Shown here: piece by piece, positions 1-9,100 of the stretch
Layout: each line of letters begins with the position of its first letter
Numbering within the stretch: position 1 is the stretch's first letter
NCBI RefSeq assembly: GCF_010671925.1
Contig: NZ_JAAHIH010000003.1
Location: forward strand, 62,001 to 126,000
Length of the DNA stretch: 64,000 nt
DNA from: Moorena sp. SIOASIH
GTDB taxonomy: Bacteria; Cyanobacteriota; Cyanobacteriia; Cyanobacteriales; Coleofasciculaceae
Direction of reading: 5' to 3'
The notes under the pieces: model-generated
The model's database searches: none
What the model was told of the DNA's origin: nothing
Seen by the model: the letters and a program-made list of their open reading frames with translations, nothing else
Made by a program: the position numbers and the translations under genes

Positions 1-125
1 AGGTGCAACTACAGCAACTTCAGGATGAACCGTTTATTCTGGGATTAAATACTGATCAATGTGGTTTATATTCGGCGGTAATTCGTGTTTGTCACCAGGC
101 TGGCTTTACTCCTGAGGTGAGTCAA

Positions 126-595
126 TTGACACTCCCCGGTCATTAGACACGGGGATTCTTACTTCACAGATTCGACTTGCTCAACCTGGTCGGAACCAAG
201 AAGAGTAGAGGCCAAATCTCCATAAGCGTTTCGGGGAAACCAACGCTGCGCGAACGGGCCTATGACCCAGGTTCCGATGTGCCCCACCGTACCTTGTCTT
301 GATGCAGTCGCTCATGGGGGGAACCCCCGCATGAAGGCGCTGCATCGCTTTTTTTATATATAGATAGATACTTTTTTAATCTAATTTTTTTCATAGACGT
401 TTAAGTCGTTAGACCAAATTACGCAATATGTATCTCTTACATATTTTTTACGTTGCCTACTTATTTTTAGATAGTATTTATCTATATTTTTAGTTTATTG
501 TAATGGTTTTTATCCTAACACGCTCTGTGAAAACTGTCAAGTTTTAGCTTAAAAAGAAAGCCGTCCTATAAGGACGGGGCTTTAAACCCAATTTT
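126..595 (-). mobile_element. ORF-less IS200/IS605-type remnant inside the LysR gene
   Basis: One end (about 130-160) carries the hairpin CCCCGGTCATTAGACACGGGG. The other end (about 558-590) carries a second hairpin, GCCGTCC/GGACGGGGC, followed by TTTAAACCC. The first hairpin recurs at 60734-60754 and in variant form at 18245-18265 and 16540-16560, next to tnpB-related or omega-RNA-like sequence. The second recurs in reverse at 44127-44168. No transposase frame remains. Inside lie a 54-bp copy of the GATGCAG hairpin (295-348) and about 190 bp of AT-rich DNA. Orientation is inferred from the hairpin resembling the tnpB right end at 16540. The exact boundaries are uncertain by a few bases. Confidence 0.65.
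295..348 (-). repeat. GATGCAG palindromic hairpin, copy 1
   Basis: This is a 54-bp imperfect palindrome running from TGTCTTGATGCAGTCGC to GGCGCTGCATCGC, with a GGGGGG/CCCCC centre. It belongs to the dispersed family also seen at 4259-4354, 46335-46386, 54674-54725 and 60392-60443. Confidence 0.75.
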
Positions 596-837
596 TTCGG
601 TAACCAATGAAACCCAACTGATGTTGGGATTTGTGGCAGCAGGTATGGGAATTGCTCTATTGCCCAATTCGATCAGACGTTTTCGTCGAGATGGGGTAGT
701 GTATCGGTCAGTAGAACCTTCTACGGCAGAGATTGTGGAGCGCGATCGCATGGCGTATTACTAATCCTTGTCCTACTCTTGAGCAATTTTTACAAGTTGT
801 TCGAGATACAGCGAATATAATTGATGTGTGAATAATA

Positions 838-1005
838 CTTTCTTTGTCAAGAAGCATTCAGCCGTCAGCTGTCAGTTGTCAGCTTAAAATAAACTTCGTT
901 TGGTAGAATTTAATAGTTCGAGATTAATGATAATAGAAAGTCTGGGTATTTGACCATCTAAGGATATGCTGATTGCTGATTGCTGATTGCTAATTGCTTA
1001 CACCT
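838..1005. repeat. Intergenic repeats and an empty site of the AGGTGCG hairpin
   Basis: The stretch from about 858 (cagccgtcagctgtcag) through cagcttaaaataaac, tagttcgagatt and aaagtctggg matches 46551-46690 closely. That second copy carries an extra 49-bp hairpin after gaattta, and here the same point (912/913) is uninterrupted. The rest is tgattgc-type short repeats. No gene is seen. Confidence 0.7.
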
Positions 1006-1701
1006 TTAACTATTATATTTCACCGAGCAACCGTAAGGCTGAGTAACTGTTGTTTCTACAGGTTTATTAGTAATAACACTATCCACAGCAGCTCGGACAT
1101 AGTTGGTAGCAGTTTCTACATCCGCTGGATTAGCTGAGGGTTTATTATCAATTGCGCCCATGTATTTTAGGACTCCATCAGTATCAATAACATACATATG
1201 GGGTGTGGTGCGAGCTTGATATAGACGACCAATGGTGCCTTCGGAGTCTATAATTACTGCTGTGGGACTAGCGCTACTGCTCTTAATCAATTCATTGGCT
1301 TTTTGAGGGGTGACATGACCTTGCTGTCCTGGAGCTGAGGAGATTATTGATAACCACACTACTCCTTTGCTGGTGGCTTCTTTCTGAAGTTTCTGCATGT
1401 TACCGCTGCTGTAATGTTTGCGGACAAAGGGACATTGGTGATTAGTCCATTCTAATACTACGACTTTCCCTTTGAAATCACTGAGCTTGTGGGTGGTGTT
1501 GTTGCTGTCAACTCCAGTGAATTCTGGTGCTTTTCCATCAATCTGTAATGGTGATGATGCTGCAATTGCGGTCGATACTTGACTTGTAGTTTTAGAATCT
1601 TTGGTGAGGGGAGGATTCTGGCATCCGGTGATAATTAGGGCTAGGGCTACTAATCCAGTGGTGGTGATTTTCTGACCGTTAACTTTGATAAAGTTGTTCA
1701 T
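1006..1701 (-). CDS. Redoxin-domain (AhpC/TSA-like) lipoprotein
   Basis: This 231-residue thioredoxin-fold protein has an N-terminal lipobox (ALIITGC, Cys27) that predicts anchoring to a membrane and action outside the cytoplasm. The redoxin domain runs from about residue 55 to 200. A single conserved cysteine sits in WTNHQCPFVRKHY (Cys90), in the usual peroxidatic or redox position but without a CXXC pair. Another cysteine lies at the C-terminus (YGCSVKY, about residue 225). The cis-proline-like TTPHMYVID segment is present. It lies 211 bp downstream of the ScsB/DsbD-like gene on the same strand, so it may receive electrons from that transporter. This is inferred from adjacency. The substrate is unknown; family members are usually annotated only as thioredoxin-family or redoxin proteins. 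Confidence 0.85.
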   Translation of the reverse strand: MNNFIKVNGQKITTTGLVALALIITGCQNPPLTKDSKTTSQVSTAIAASSPLQIDGKAPEFTGVDSNNTTHKLSDFKGKVVVLEWTNHQCPFVRKHYSSGNMQKLQKEATSKGVVWLSIISSAPGQQGHVTPQKANELIKSSSASPTAVIIDSEGTIGRLYQARTTPHMYVIDTDGVLKYMGAIDNKPSANPADVETATNYVRAAVDSVITNKPVETTVTQPYGCSVKYNS

Positions 1702-1712
1702 ATTTTTTGATG

Positions 1713-1906
1713 GCTGATTGTTGATTGTTGATTGTTGATTGTTGATTATTACTTGTTAATTGTCACTTGTTGCTTGTTATTTTCCATTTACTTAAATTAT
1801 ACCTAAATTTTATATAGGAATCCTAAATGAATTGTGATAATTTTTGATGCCATATTCCCTACTCCCTACTCCCTACTCCCTACTCCCTACTCCCTACTCC
1901 CTGTTC
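1713..1906. repeat. Tandem short repeats between the redoxin and ScsB/DsbD genes
   Basis: Units of ttgattg (about 1713-1746) and ccctact (about 1858-1900) are tandemly repeated, and ctttgctata follows. These are short tandemly repeated sequences typical of filamentous cyanobacteria. No promoter is evident. Confidence 0.75.
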
Positions 1907-1912
1907 CCTTTG

Positions 1913-4039
1913 CTATAGGTTTTTGATGGCACGTTGAACTTGATCTGGGGATAGAATCTGAGGTAGTATAATAGGCGGTGTAAATTCAGAGTCTGCTGGA
2001 TACAATACATAAAGGGGTACGCCACTGCGCCCAAAGGATTCTAGAGCTTTGGTGATGGCTGGGTCACGATTAGTCCAGTCTGCTTTGAGTAAGGCAATTT
2101 TTTTAGACTCAAAGGCGGCTATGGTTTCTGGCTGGTTGAGGGCGACACGCTCATTAACTAGACAGGTAATGCACCAGGATGCTGAGAAATTCAGGAATAC
2201 TGGGCTTCCTGATTGCCTTAGTTTTACTAGTCGTTGAGCTGTATAGGCTTGCCATTTGATGCCCTGATTTTGATTATGGGTCACTGCAGTAGGAGTGGTG
2301 GTGGAGATTTGGGCTAAGCTCAGGGAAAATCCTAGGGCGACTAAGGCGCAGATTGAGCCCAAATGCTTTCCTAGAGGGGGGAGTAGGCGGGTTTTTTGGT
2401 GCAGCCAAGTGGCAAAGGCAATTAGGATTAGTCCTGTTAGGGCGGCTGCTAAACCGTTGGTTCCAGTTTGCTGGGCTAATACCCAGATTAACCAGGCGGT
2501 GGCGGCGTACATGGGGAATGCCAGAAGCTGTTGGAAGGTTTCCATCCATGCTCCTGGTTTGGGTAAAATACGTTGCAATCCTGGGGTGAAGCTAATGGCT
2601 AGGTAGGGCAGGGCTAGCCCGAGACCGAGCATTTCAAAAATTGCGATCGCTATCGGTACGGATTGGGTCAGGGCTACTCCCAGGGCGGTTGCCATGAATG
2701 GTGCGGTGCAGGGAGTGGCTACTACGGTGGCAAAGACTCCTGTGAAAAATTCCCCTATGTATCCTGAGCGAGTGGTTAATCGTTGCCCAATTCCCATGAT
2801 GGAAGCACCGAAGATAAAGACTCCCGATAGACTTAAGCCAACGGCAAACATTAGATATGCCATTAAGGTAACGAAAACGGGGGATTGTAGCTGGAATCCC
2901 CAACCGATTTGTTGCCCTAGCGATCGCAAAATTAATAGCACACTGGCGACTACGCTAAAACTGACGAGAATGCCTGCAGTAAATGCGATCGCATGGCGTC
3001 TCACTTGCTTGGGACTTTTCTGGGATTTTTGGACTATGTTGAGTGCTTTGAGAGATAGCACTGGGAAGACACAGGGCATCAGGTTTAGGATTATGCCTCC
3101 GAGTAATGCTAGCAGGAGCAATTGCCATCGGGGTTGGGTTGGGGTTGGGGCGGTTTTGCCTATTTCATTGCTTACTGCGGCTTCAATGGTGAAGGCTTGG
3201 ACTACAGATTGGTTGTCTAGGGATTCTCGAATTACTAACACTCCAGTGATTGGGTCGAGTTTCCTAAGATAGCCTCGCTGCAATCGCAAGGTGATTCCAT
3301 CTTGATTAAGTTCTGCGTTTTGGGGCGCTGGGTTGCTAATGATACCGTCTTGATGTGGGAAAAAGGTCACCTCTTGGATTTGAGCCTCTTCCATTTCGGG
3401 GGCTTCAACTTGCAGGGTTAAGTCTTTTGGTTCAATAGTGACTGTGACTTGCCATGGGGAGGGTTTGGGTAGAGCTTGACGGGCTTGCTCAAATAAGTTT
3501 GCCCACCGTTGGTTGACTAAGGGAGGTCTAGAGGTAATTGGTAAGGTGAGGTTGAGGGTGCCTTCTTCCGGAATACAGTTTACTTCACAGACCAACCAAT
3601 CAGCTTTTACTCGGAGTTGCAGAGAATCAGGAGTAGCTAGGTTAGCTGGGGGTGTGATTTGGCTGAGTAGGGTAACCTCTTCTTCATAGCCAAAGTTCAT
3701 TAATGGCTCAAGGGGTAGCCGCTGGGGATAGGGCCAAACGATGTCTCCCACTTCAAAGCCGGGGGGTAGGGTCCACTTAAGGGTAGCTCCGAGACCCGAG
3801 TCACCAGGGTTTCGCCAATAGGTGTGCCAGCCGGGATTGATGTTGAAGTGTAGTCCTACCCAGAAGGGGGTTCCAGGTTGAATGTTGATGACTTCGCTGA
3901 TTAATTGCACCTCGACATTCTCGGTTTGGACTGGGTTAGCCGAGGCAGGAGCAATGGGTAGTAAGGTAGTGGAGAGGGTTAGGGCTAGGGCTATGATCCA
4001 GGTGAGGAGTTGGTGCAACATGATGACTCTACTGAACAC
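1913..4039 (-). CDS. ScsB/DsbD-like thiol:disulfide interchange transmembrane protein
   Basis: The 708-residue protein has a signal-like N-terminus (residues 1-34) and a periplasmic immunoglobulin-like domain (about 37-290) with Cys151 and Cys155 in the CEVNC motif. A CcdA/DsbD-type membrane core (about 305-590) follows, with paired redox cysteines in LMPCVFPVLSLKAL and ATPCTAPFMATALG. The C-terminal thioredoxin domain has WCITC (Cys623 and Cys626). This order is that of the ScsB/DsbD family, which carries reducing power from cytoplasmic thioredoxin across the membrane to extracytoplasmic partners. A second methionine at residue 7 (4021) is an equally good start. The redoxin gene lies just downstream, which suggests a small extracytoplasmic thiol-redox operon. 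Family assignment is firm, but the partner is inferred. Confidence 0.92.
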   Translation of the reverse strand: MFSRVIMLHQLLTWIIALALTLSTTLLPIAPASANPVQTENVEVQLISEVINIQPGTPFWVGLHFNINPGWHTYWRNPGDSGLGATLKWTLPPGFEVGDIVWPYPQRLPLEPLMNFGYEEEVTLLSQITPPANLATPDSLQLRVKADWLVCEVNCIPEEGTLNLTLPITSRPPLVNQRWANLFEQARQALPKPSPWQVTVTIEPKDLTLQVEAPEMEEAQIQEVTFFPHQDGIISNPAPQNAELNQDGITLRLQRGYLRKLDPITGVLVIRESLDNQSVVQAFTIEAAVSNEIGKTAPTPTQPRWQLLLLALLGGIILNLMPCVFPVLSLKALNIVQKSQKSPKQVRRHAIAFTAGILVSFSVVASVLLILRSLGQQIGWGFQLQSPVFVTLMAYLMFAVGLSLSGVFIFGASIMGIGQRLTTRSGYIGEFFTGVFATVVATPCTAPFMATALGVALTQSVPIAIAIFEMLGLGLALPYLAISFTPGLQRILPKPGAWMETFQQLLAFPMYAATAWLIWVLAQQTGTNGLAAALTGLILIAFATWLHQKTRLLPPLGKHLGSICALVALGFSLSLAQISTTTPTAVTHNQNQGIKWQAYTAQRLVKLRQSGSPVFLNFSASWCITCLVNERVALNQPETIAAFESKKIALLKADWTNRDPAITKALESFGRSGVPLYVLYPADSEFTPPIILPQILSPDQVQRAIKNL

Positions 4040-4190
4040 ATGTTTAACCTACACGATTTTTTTTTAGGAATCATTTCAAGTATAGTTAGGTCAGTTACCC
4101 ATTACCCATTATCGATTAAGCAACTAATCTTTTGGTATTAAAATTTTCATTTGCCAGCAATCGAGCCATTTGGGATTACCTGGATTTATT

Positions 4191-4447
4191 GCGTTGCTGA
4201 TTATGGGTATGGTCAAGCCCCCCTAGCCCCCCAATTTTGGGGGGAACAAGACTTTCAAGCGATGCAGCGCGGTCTTGGGAAGGCAGCGCGGTCTTGGGGG
4301 TTCCCCCCATGAGCGACTGCCGTGGTTTCCCCCATGAGCGACTGCATCAAGACAAGTCCCCCGAGCGAGGGATTGCTCGCTCGGGGGACCCACGGGGGCT
4401 TGACCAAAACCAGATGATCCCGCATTCATTCCTTAATTCAGCAACGC
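4191..4447. mobile_element. 257-bp MITE with GCGTTGCTGA inverted ends
   Basis: The left end is GCGTTGCTGATTA and the right end is the inverse TAATTCAGCAACGC. The subterminal GGTCAAGCCCCC is also mirrored (GGGGGCTTGACC). It is flanked by ggatttatt (4182-4190) and ggattgatt (4449-4457), a likely 9-bp target duplication with one mismatch. An extra c at 4448 leaves the boundary uncertain by one base. The undisturbed target can be read at 5689-5697. A fused palindromic remnant, cgttgctgaatcagcaacg, lies at about 6073-6091. No ORF is present, and the parent transposase is not in the window. Confidence 0.75.
4259..4354 (+). repeat. GATGCAG hairpin, nested double copy
   Basis: An outer copy (GCGATGCAGCGCGGTCTTGG to GACTGCATCAAGACA) has a second copy of its own stem (GCAGCGCGGTCTTGG to GAGCGACTGC) inside its loop. 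The result is a 96-bp nested palindrome. It lies within the 257-bp MITE. Confidence 0.7.
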
Positions 4448-4531
4448 CGGATTGATTGCGCCTAGCTATTAGGCGATGGACGCGCGTCCTGCTTTCAGCG
4501 ATCGCTTATTCCAATGGGATTAAAACGTTGT

Positions 4532-5164
4532 TCACCCTTCCCAAACTTCTTCCATGACCATGACAAAACCAGGCAGCACTGATTCATCCCCCTTCACCGT
4601 AGCTGGATTGTCCAACTGCTCCACTTCTACCCCAGGACGGTAAATATATACTTGACGACTATTTGGCTCAATCAACCACCCCAACAGAGCGCCATTTGAC
4701 CTGTACTCTTCCATCTTTTCCTTAAGACTCTTCACCCTATCACTGGGAGAGCGCAACTCAATCACAAAATCTGGGCACAGAGGAATAAACTTTTTCCTTT
4801 GTTGAGGCGTTAGGGCTTCCCATCTGTCTTTTTTGACCCAAGAAGCATCAGGGGAACGTTCTGCACCATTGGGCAGCTTAAAGCCACCAGAAGAATCAAA
4901 TACCTTGCCTAGCTTTGTTTGGCGATTCCACAACTGTAGCTGAAAATTAATGTTGGAATTTTTTTGAGATGTTTCACCTCCTGTGGGGGGCATAACAATT
5001 ATTTTTCCGTCTAATGTGCGCTCAATTCGTAAATCTCGATTAATCTGACAAAACTCAAAAAATTGGTCATCATCCATAGCCCATGCCGGGGGCATCCTCA
5101 ACACAATGGGATTGGTTTCAACAGCTGTGGTGGCTACTTTCATGGCGATCTCTACTTCCCGCAC
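4532..5164 (-). CDS. Uma2-family putative restriction endonuclease-like protein (DUF820)
   Basis: This 210-residue protein has the Uma2/DUF820 fold of PD-(D/E)XK nucleases, a family greatly expanded in cyanobacteria and of largely unknown role. Visible motifs are GKIIVMPPTGGETS, the catalytic-type Asp in SPDASWVKK, and the Glu of DFVIELRSPSD, followed by KMEEYRSNGALLGWLIEP. Met7 (MKVATTAVETN, start at 5146) is a more usual start than residue 1. It is followed downstream by the decayed DUF433/DUF5615 pair and preceded by the intact one, all on the minus strand. Confidence 0.88.
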   Translation of the reverse strand: MREVEIAMKVATTAVETNPIVLRMPPAWAMDDDQFFEFCQINRDLRIERTLDGKIIVMPPTGGETSQKNSNINFQLQLWNRQTKLGKVFDSSGGFKLPNGAERSPDASWVKKDRWEALTPQQRKKFIPLCPDFVIELRSPSDRVKSLKEKMEEYRSNGALLGWLIEPNSRQVYIYRPGVEVEQLDNPATVKGDESVLPGFVMVMEEVWEG

Positions 5165-5324
5165 AAAAGAGTTTCTTCTATTCTAGTTAACAAAAATACC
5201 CAGTCTTTAGCCTAAAAACCCAGCTAAGCTGCACGTCAATCCGCACCATTGGAGATTTTAGCACCTCCGTTCCGTTCGGAAACTTGAGTAATTTAACGGT
5301 AATGGTAGCAGCAACTACTCGTAT

Positions 5325-5678
5325 TTACCGTAGAGGTAGAAATCTTACTTGTCCTTCCCACTCTCCCTCAAGGCTGCACTCAGCAATCAAGATAATTTCC
5401 TCTATCGCTAGCCCGATTGGGACACGACGACTCACCTCAAACAACCCAGGCATAGATAATCCTGCTTGGATACGTTCGTATGCGAAAGTTATCATCGTAG
5501 CAACATCATGAGTTAAAACCATTCGTCCTTCTTGAGCAGCCCATGCTAAAACAGTTGGATCATCTGCTCCTGATAAGTCCACATCTTGAACACGCACAAT
5601 ATCAATATCTGGACTTTGGCGAAGAACACCTCGGACAATTTGGTTATTAAAATTTTCATCTGCCAGGAATCGAGCCAT
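5325..5678 (-). CDS. DUF5615 PIN-like protein, putative toxin
   Basis: This small PIN-like protein has 117 residues. Acidic residues at the expected metal-binding sites are visible: FLADENF (Asp7, Glu8), the central DLSGADDPTVLAWAAQEGR, and VLTHDVATM. Members of this family are usually encoded directly after a DUF433 protein and are regarded as toxin-antitoxin modules, with the PIN-like protein as the presumed ribonuclease. Here the DUF433 gene ends 6 bp upstream on the same strand, matching that layout. Nuclease activity is inferred from the fold, not shown. Confidence 0.88.
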   Translation of the reverse strand: MARFLADENFNNQIVRGVLRQSPDIDIVRVQDVDLSGADDPTVLAWAAQEGRMVLTHDVATMITFAYERIQAGLSMPGLFEVSRRVPIGLAIEEIILIAECSLEGEWEGQVRFLPLR

Positions 5679-5684
5679 TTGGGA

Positions 5685-6017
5685 TTACCTGGATTGATTG
5701 CGTCTAGCTAGTAAGCGATCGCGTATTCCAATGGGATTAAAGCGTTGTTCAGCCTCCTGCTGAATTGCATCTGTCTGACGTTGACGTTCTACAAGATAGG
5801 TATGAACCTCATCTCTATGTCTGAGGTAGTAACCAATAACCAAGTAGATATCTGGTAGTTGTAGCGATGGATATTGCTCTGCGATTTCCTCTGGCGTGCA
5901 TCCCTCAAGAAAAGCAGTCACGACAGTGTCTAGGGTGACGCGAGTTTTGGCAACTCGTACAACACCATGGGCATCTGTCTCTATAGGTGCGGGTTCAAGG
6001 GCAATTGCTAGAGTCAT
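5685..6017 (-). CDS. DUF433 protein, putative antitoxin
   Basis: The 110-residue protein has the DUF433 core: RVAKTRVTLDTVVTAFLEGCTPEEIAEQYPSLQLPDIYLVIGYYL. This forms a helix-turn-helix-like fold typical of antitoxins paired with DUF5615 proteins. The gene lies 6 bp upstream of its likely toxin partner, with which it almost certainly forms an operon. A degraded duplicate of its 3' end is at 4449-4535. Autoregulation would be expected for such pairs, but no operator was identified. Confidence 0.88.
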   Translation of the reverse strand: MTLAIALEPAPIETDAHGVVRVAKTRVTLDTVVTAFLEGCTPEEIAEQYPSLQLPDIYLVIGYYLRHRDEVHTYLVERQRQTDAIQQEAEQRFNPIGIRDRLLARRNQSR

Positions 6018-6102
6018 AGACTTTATCAGGTTTCTATTCCAGATGGTAGCAAACGCCTAGTCAGGACGAGGATATGGGCGTTGCTGAATCAGCAACGTCA
6101 GA

Positions 6103-9100
6103 TTAATCAACTCTAACCATTTCACGGGATTCTTCCTTCTGATTCACCTCAGAGGGTTTCGGCTTTTGACCCCTAAAGTCTCCTAATAATCCCATCAATG
6201 CTGGAACTACTGTAGGTGTCAGTAATGTAGACAAAGCCAATCCCCCAGTTAAGGTAATCCCTAATCCTTGATATAATTCAGCTCCTTTCCCTGGTATTGC
6301 TGCTAGCGGTAACATTCCTAGTACTGTAGTTCCAGCAGACATGAATATTGGTCGTAAGCGATCGCATACTGCTCTATACAACGATGTATCGTAATCTATT
6401 CCTTCTTGCTGTAATTGCAAGGCTCGGTCTACCAAAAGGATGGCATTATTCACCACAACTCCAGTCAGAATCACAAATCCCAACCCCGTAATCATATCCA
6501 GCGGTACCACAACACCAGGAATTCTGTTGACTATCACCAAACTCAACAACGCTCCGGTTAATCCTATCGGTACTGTTGCCATAATTACGATGGGATAGAG
6601 AAAAGAACGGTAGAGTGCTACTAGCAGCAGATAGGTAATCACTAAAGACAGAATAAAGATTGACCCCAACTGAACTAATGTTTCTGATAGCAAATCTGCT
6701 GAACCAGCTAATTCGACACGATAGCCAGCAGGTAGGTTTTGCCGGAAGGGTTTGAGAATCTGCTGCTCTGTCTGTTCAACTAGTTTTCCTAAGGGAGCTG
6801 AGCGCTTGACACTAACGGTTAGGGTAATAGAACGCTGTAAATCCACTCGGTCAATCCGATCGGGTCCGGTGGTATCTACTACTTCAGCGACATCAGCTAG
6901 TTGTACTTTCCCACCATTGGGAGTATAGATCACTAACTGACGCAACTGCTCTGGGGTTTTGACAACGGTATGTTGTAATTCAACGGTCACATCCAGTTCC
7001 CGTTTACCATCGACGAATTCTGAGGCTCTAATCCCACCGAGAGCAGCTTCAACCATTCTCCCTAAGTCAGCTTCTGACAAGCCCACTTCTGCCAGTCGCA
7101 CCCGATTGGGAATTACTTGTAATTCTGGTGCACCAGTAACAAAACTGGAACGAGCATTGCGCACACCGTCCAGTTGGCGCAATTGCTTAATAATATCCTG
7201 ACCCCACTGGTTTAATTGATCCAGGTCTTGTCCTACCACACGGACGGTATAGGATTTGCCTGGATTACGAAAAATGTTAGTGCGCCTAGCAACCACAAAG
7301 CGATAACCAGGGAAATTGGACTTTACCTTTCCCATCCGATTCACCATGTCATCGAGATTCCTACCAGTAGCTAAGTCTGGCTTGAGATAGACTAAAATCA
7401 TTTTCCGTCGCGAGCTTGCTATTACCAAGGTTCGGTCAATTTCCGGCTGCTGTGCCAAGAACTTTCTGGCCGGTTTGGATAGCCGTAGGAATTCTGGAAT
7501 ACTGGTGCCTGGAAAGGGTTCCGTTAACCACATAATTAAATTACGGTTCCCTTCTGGTAGGTAATCCATGGGGGGGAGTAACCGAATACTGACAAAGAGC
7601 AATACTACAGGAATCAACAACACAGCTAAACGCCTTCCGATCCGTTTGCCACCAAGAGACCAACGCACGGTTTTTAATAACAATCCCTCTAGCTTGCCTT
7701 GCCACACTCGAAACACTGCTGAAGTCTTGGCTACAGCTAGTTGGATTTTGGCTGCCATACTCCACTGCTGTGGGCGCAAGGCTTTTGGGCGTAAGCTTTC
7801 TGGCTCTAAACCTTGGGTGTCGACATCCCCCATCCCCTGCAAAATCTGTTGCGCCTCCGCTTGATTAAGAAACAGTCCCGATAGCATAGGCACTAGGGTC
7901 AGAGCTGCAAACAGGGAAAACAATACCGATGTCGATAGAGCAATACCAATATCAAAGAACAGCTGTCCTGCTTCCCCTGTGACTAAAACAATGGGAGCAA
8001 ATACTGCTACGGTAGTCAGAGTAGAGGCTAGCATGGCTGACCACACTTCTTGAGTACCGTCAATAGCAGCTCGGATCGGATTTTTTCCCCGTTGCATGTG
8101 GGTGAAGATATTTTCTAGCACCACAATGGCATTATCTACGACCATTCCGACCGCAAATGCTAATCCTGCCAGACTAATCACATTCAGAGAGCGACCCAGC
8201 AAGGCTAAGACAATAAAGACGGTAATAATAGTAGTCGGAATAGTGAGGGCAATTACTGCTACGGTGCGCAATGACCCCAGAAACAACAGCAACACTAGGG
8301 ATGCTAGTATTGCACCTATGATCAAATTTTGCTGCACTAAGGCAATAGATTGGTTAATATAGCCATTCTCGTCGTAGTTAATTAAGAACTGGACAGCTTC
8401 CCCTTGCTGTTCCAGTTGGGCTTCTAGTTCCTTGAGTACAGCTCTGACCCCCTTAGATATCTCTGGGACATTGCCACCAATTCGTCTTTCGATACCAATG
8501 CCAGCGGTTGGTTGGTCATTTGATACAAAAACTGTACTTTGAAGCTTGCGACCAATTTTGACATCAGCTACATCTCCCAAATAGACAATTCCTGATTGGT
8601 CTCGGCGCAACACAAACCCTTCCAACTCCTTCACATCCTCAGAGCGACTGACGGTGCGGACTCGGTATTCCCGTCTTCCCACTACCATCGGTCCACCGCG
8701 AATATTGCGGTTATTATTGCGCAAAGCATTCACGACATTAGACAGGGTTAGATTGCGGTCAGCTAAGGCTTTCGGGTCTACAATCACCTCCACTTCCCGT
8801 TCCCGTCCCCCGGGAGTAATAACCTGACCCACTCCTTCCACTTGCCGTAACTTGGGTACGATGGCATCTTGAATCAAGTCACGGTAATGGTCTGGGTCAG
8901 AATCATAGCCTTCTTTGGGCATTAGGACAATCCACATCATCGGACGGCTAACACCACTGACCACTTCAGCAGAGGGGTCTCCCGCTTCTGGGGGTAGAGA
9001 GGAGACTCGCTGTAATTTGCTCAAGACATCTACTAAGCGAGCATCAATATCTGTTCCCCAATTGAATTCCAGAGAAATGCGACTGCGTCCAGAGCGAGAG

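Larger units (their letters stand above)
1..831 (+). pseudogene. LysR-family transcriptional regulator, 3' fragment interrupted by an insertion
   Basis: The reading frame open from the window edge encodes a LysR substrate-binding segment (CHQAGFTPEVSQ) that stops at 144-146 inside foreign DNA. From about 600 the same family resumes (NETQLMLGFVAAGMGIALLP), which is the classic LysR effector-domain stretch. The two pieces join naturally if roughly 126-595 is removed. A second lesion lies near 735-750, beside a GCGATCGC site. The frame carrying SVEPSTAEI stops at 762-764, while the expected C-terminus (WRITNPCPTLEQFLQVVRD) continues one frame over to the stop at 829-831. The gene therefore appears dead by insertion plus frameshift. 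The DNA-binding N-terminus would lie before the window. The target genes are unknown. Confidence 0.8.
4131..4535 (-). pseudogene. Decayed second copy of the DUF433/DUF5615 pair, split by a MITE
   Basis: 4131-4190 is nearly identical to 5641-5700, the junction of the intact pair (start of the DUF5615 frame and end of the DUF433 frame). 4449-4535 matches 5689-5750, the C-terminal codons of DUF433 (shared attccaatgggattaaa). Between them sits a 257-bp inverted-repeat element. Most of both genes is missing, so nothing functional remains. It directly abuts the 3' end of the Uma2 gene, which suggests the Uma2 and DUF433/DUF5615 units were once duplicated in tandem. Confidence 0.75.

Noticed and set aside
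2694..3272. Long plus-strand frame opposite the ScsB/DsbD gene
   Set aside because: It lies wholly antisense to a well-supported gene and its product looks like no known protein.
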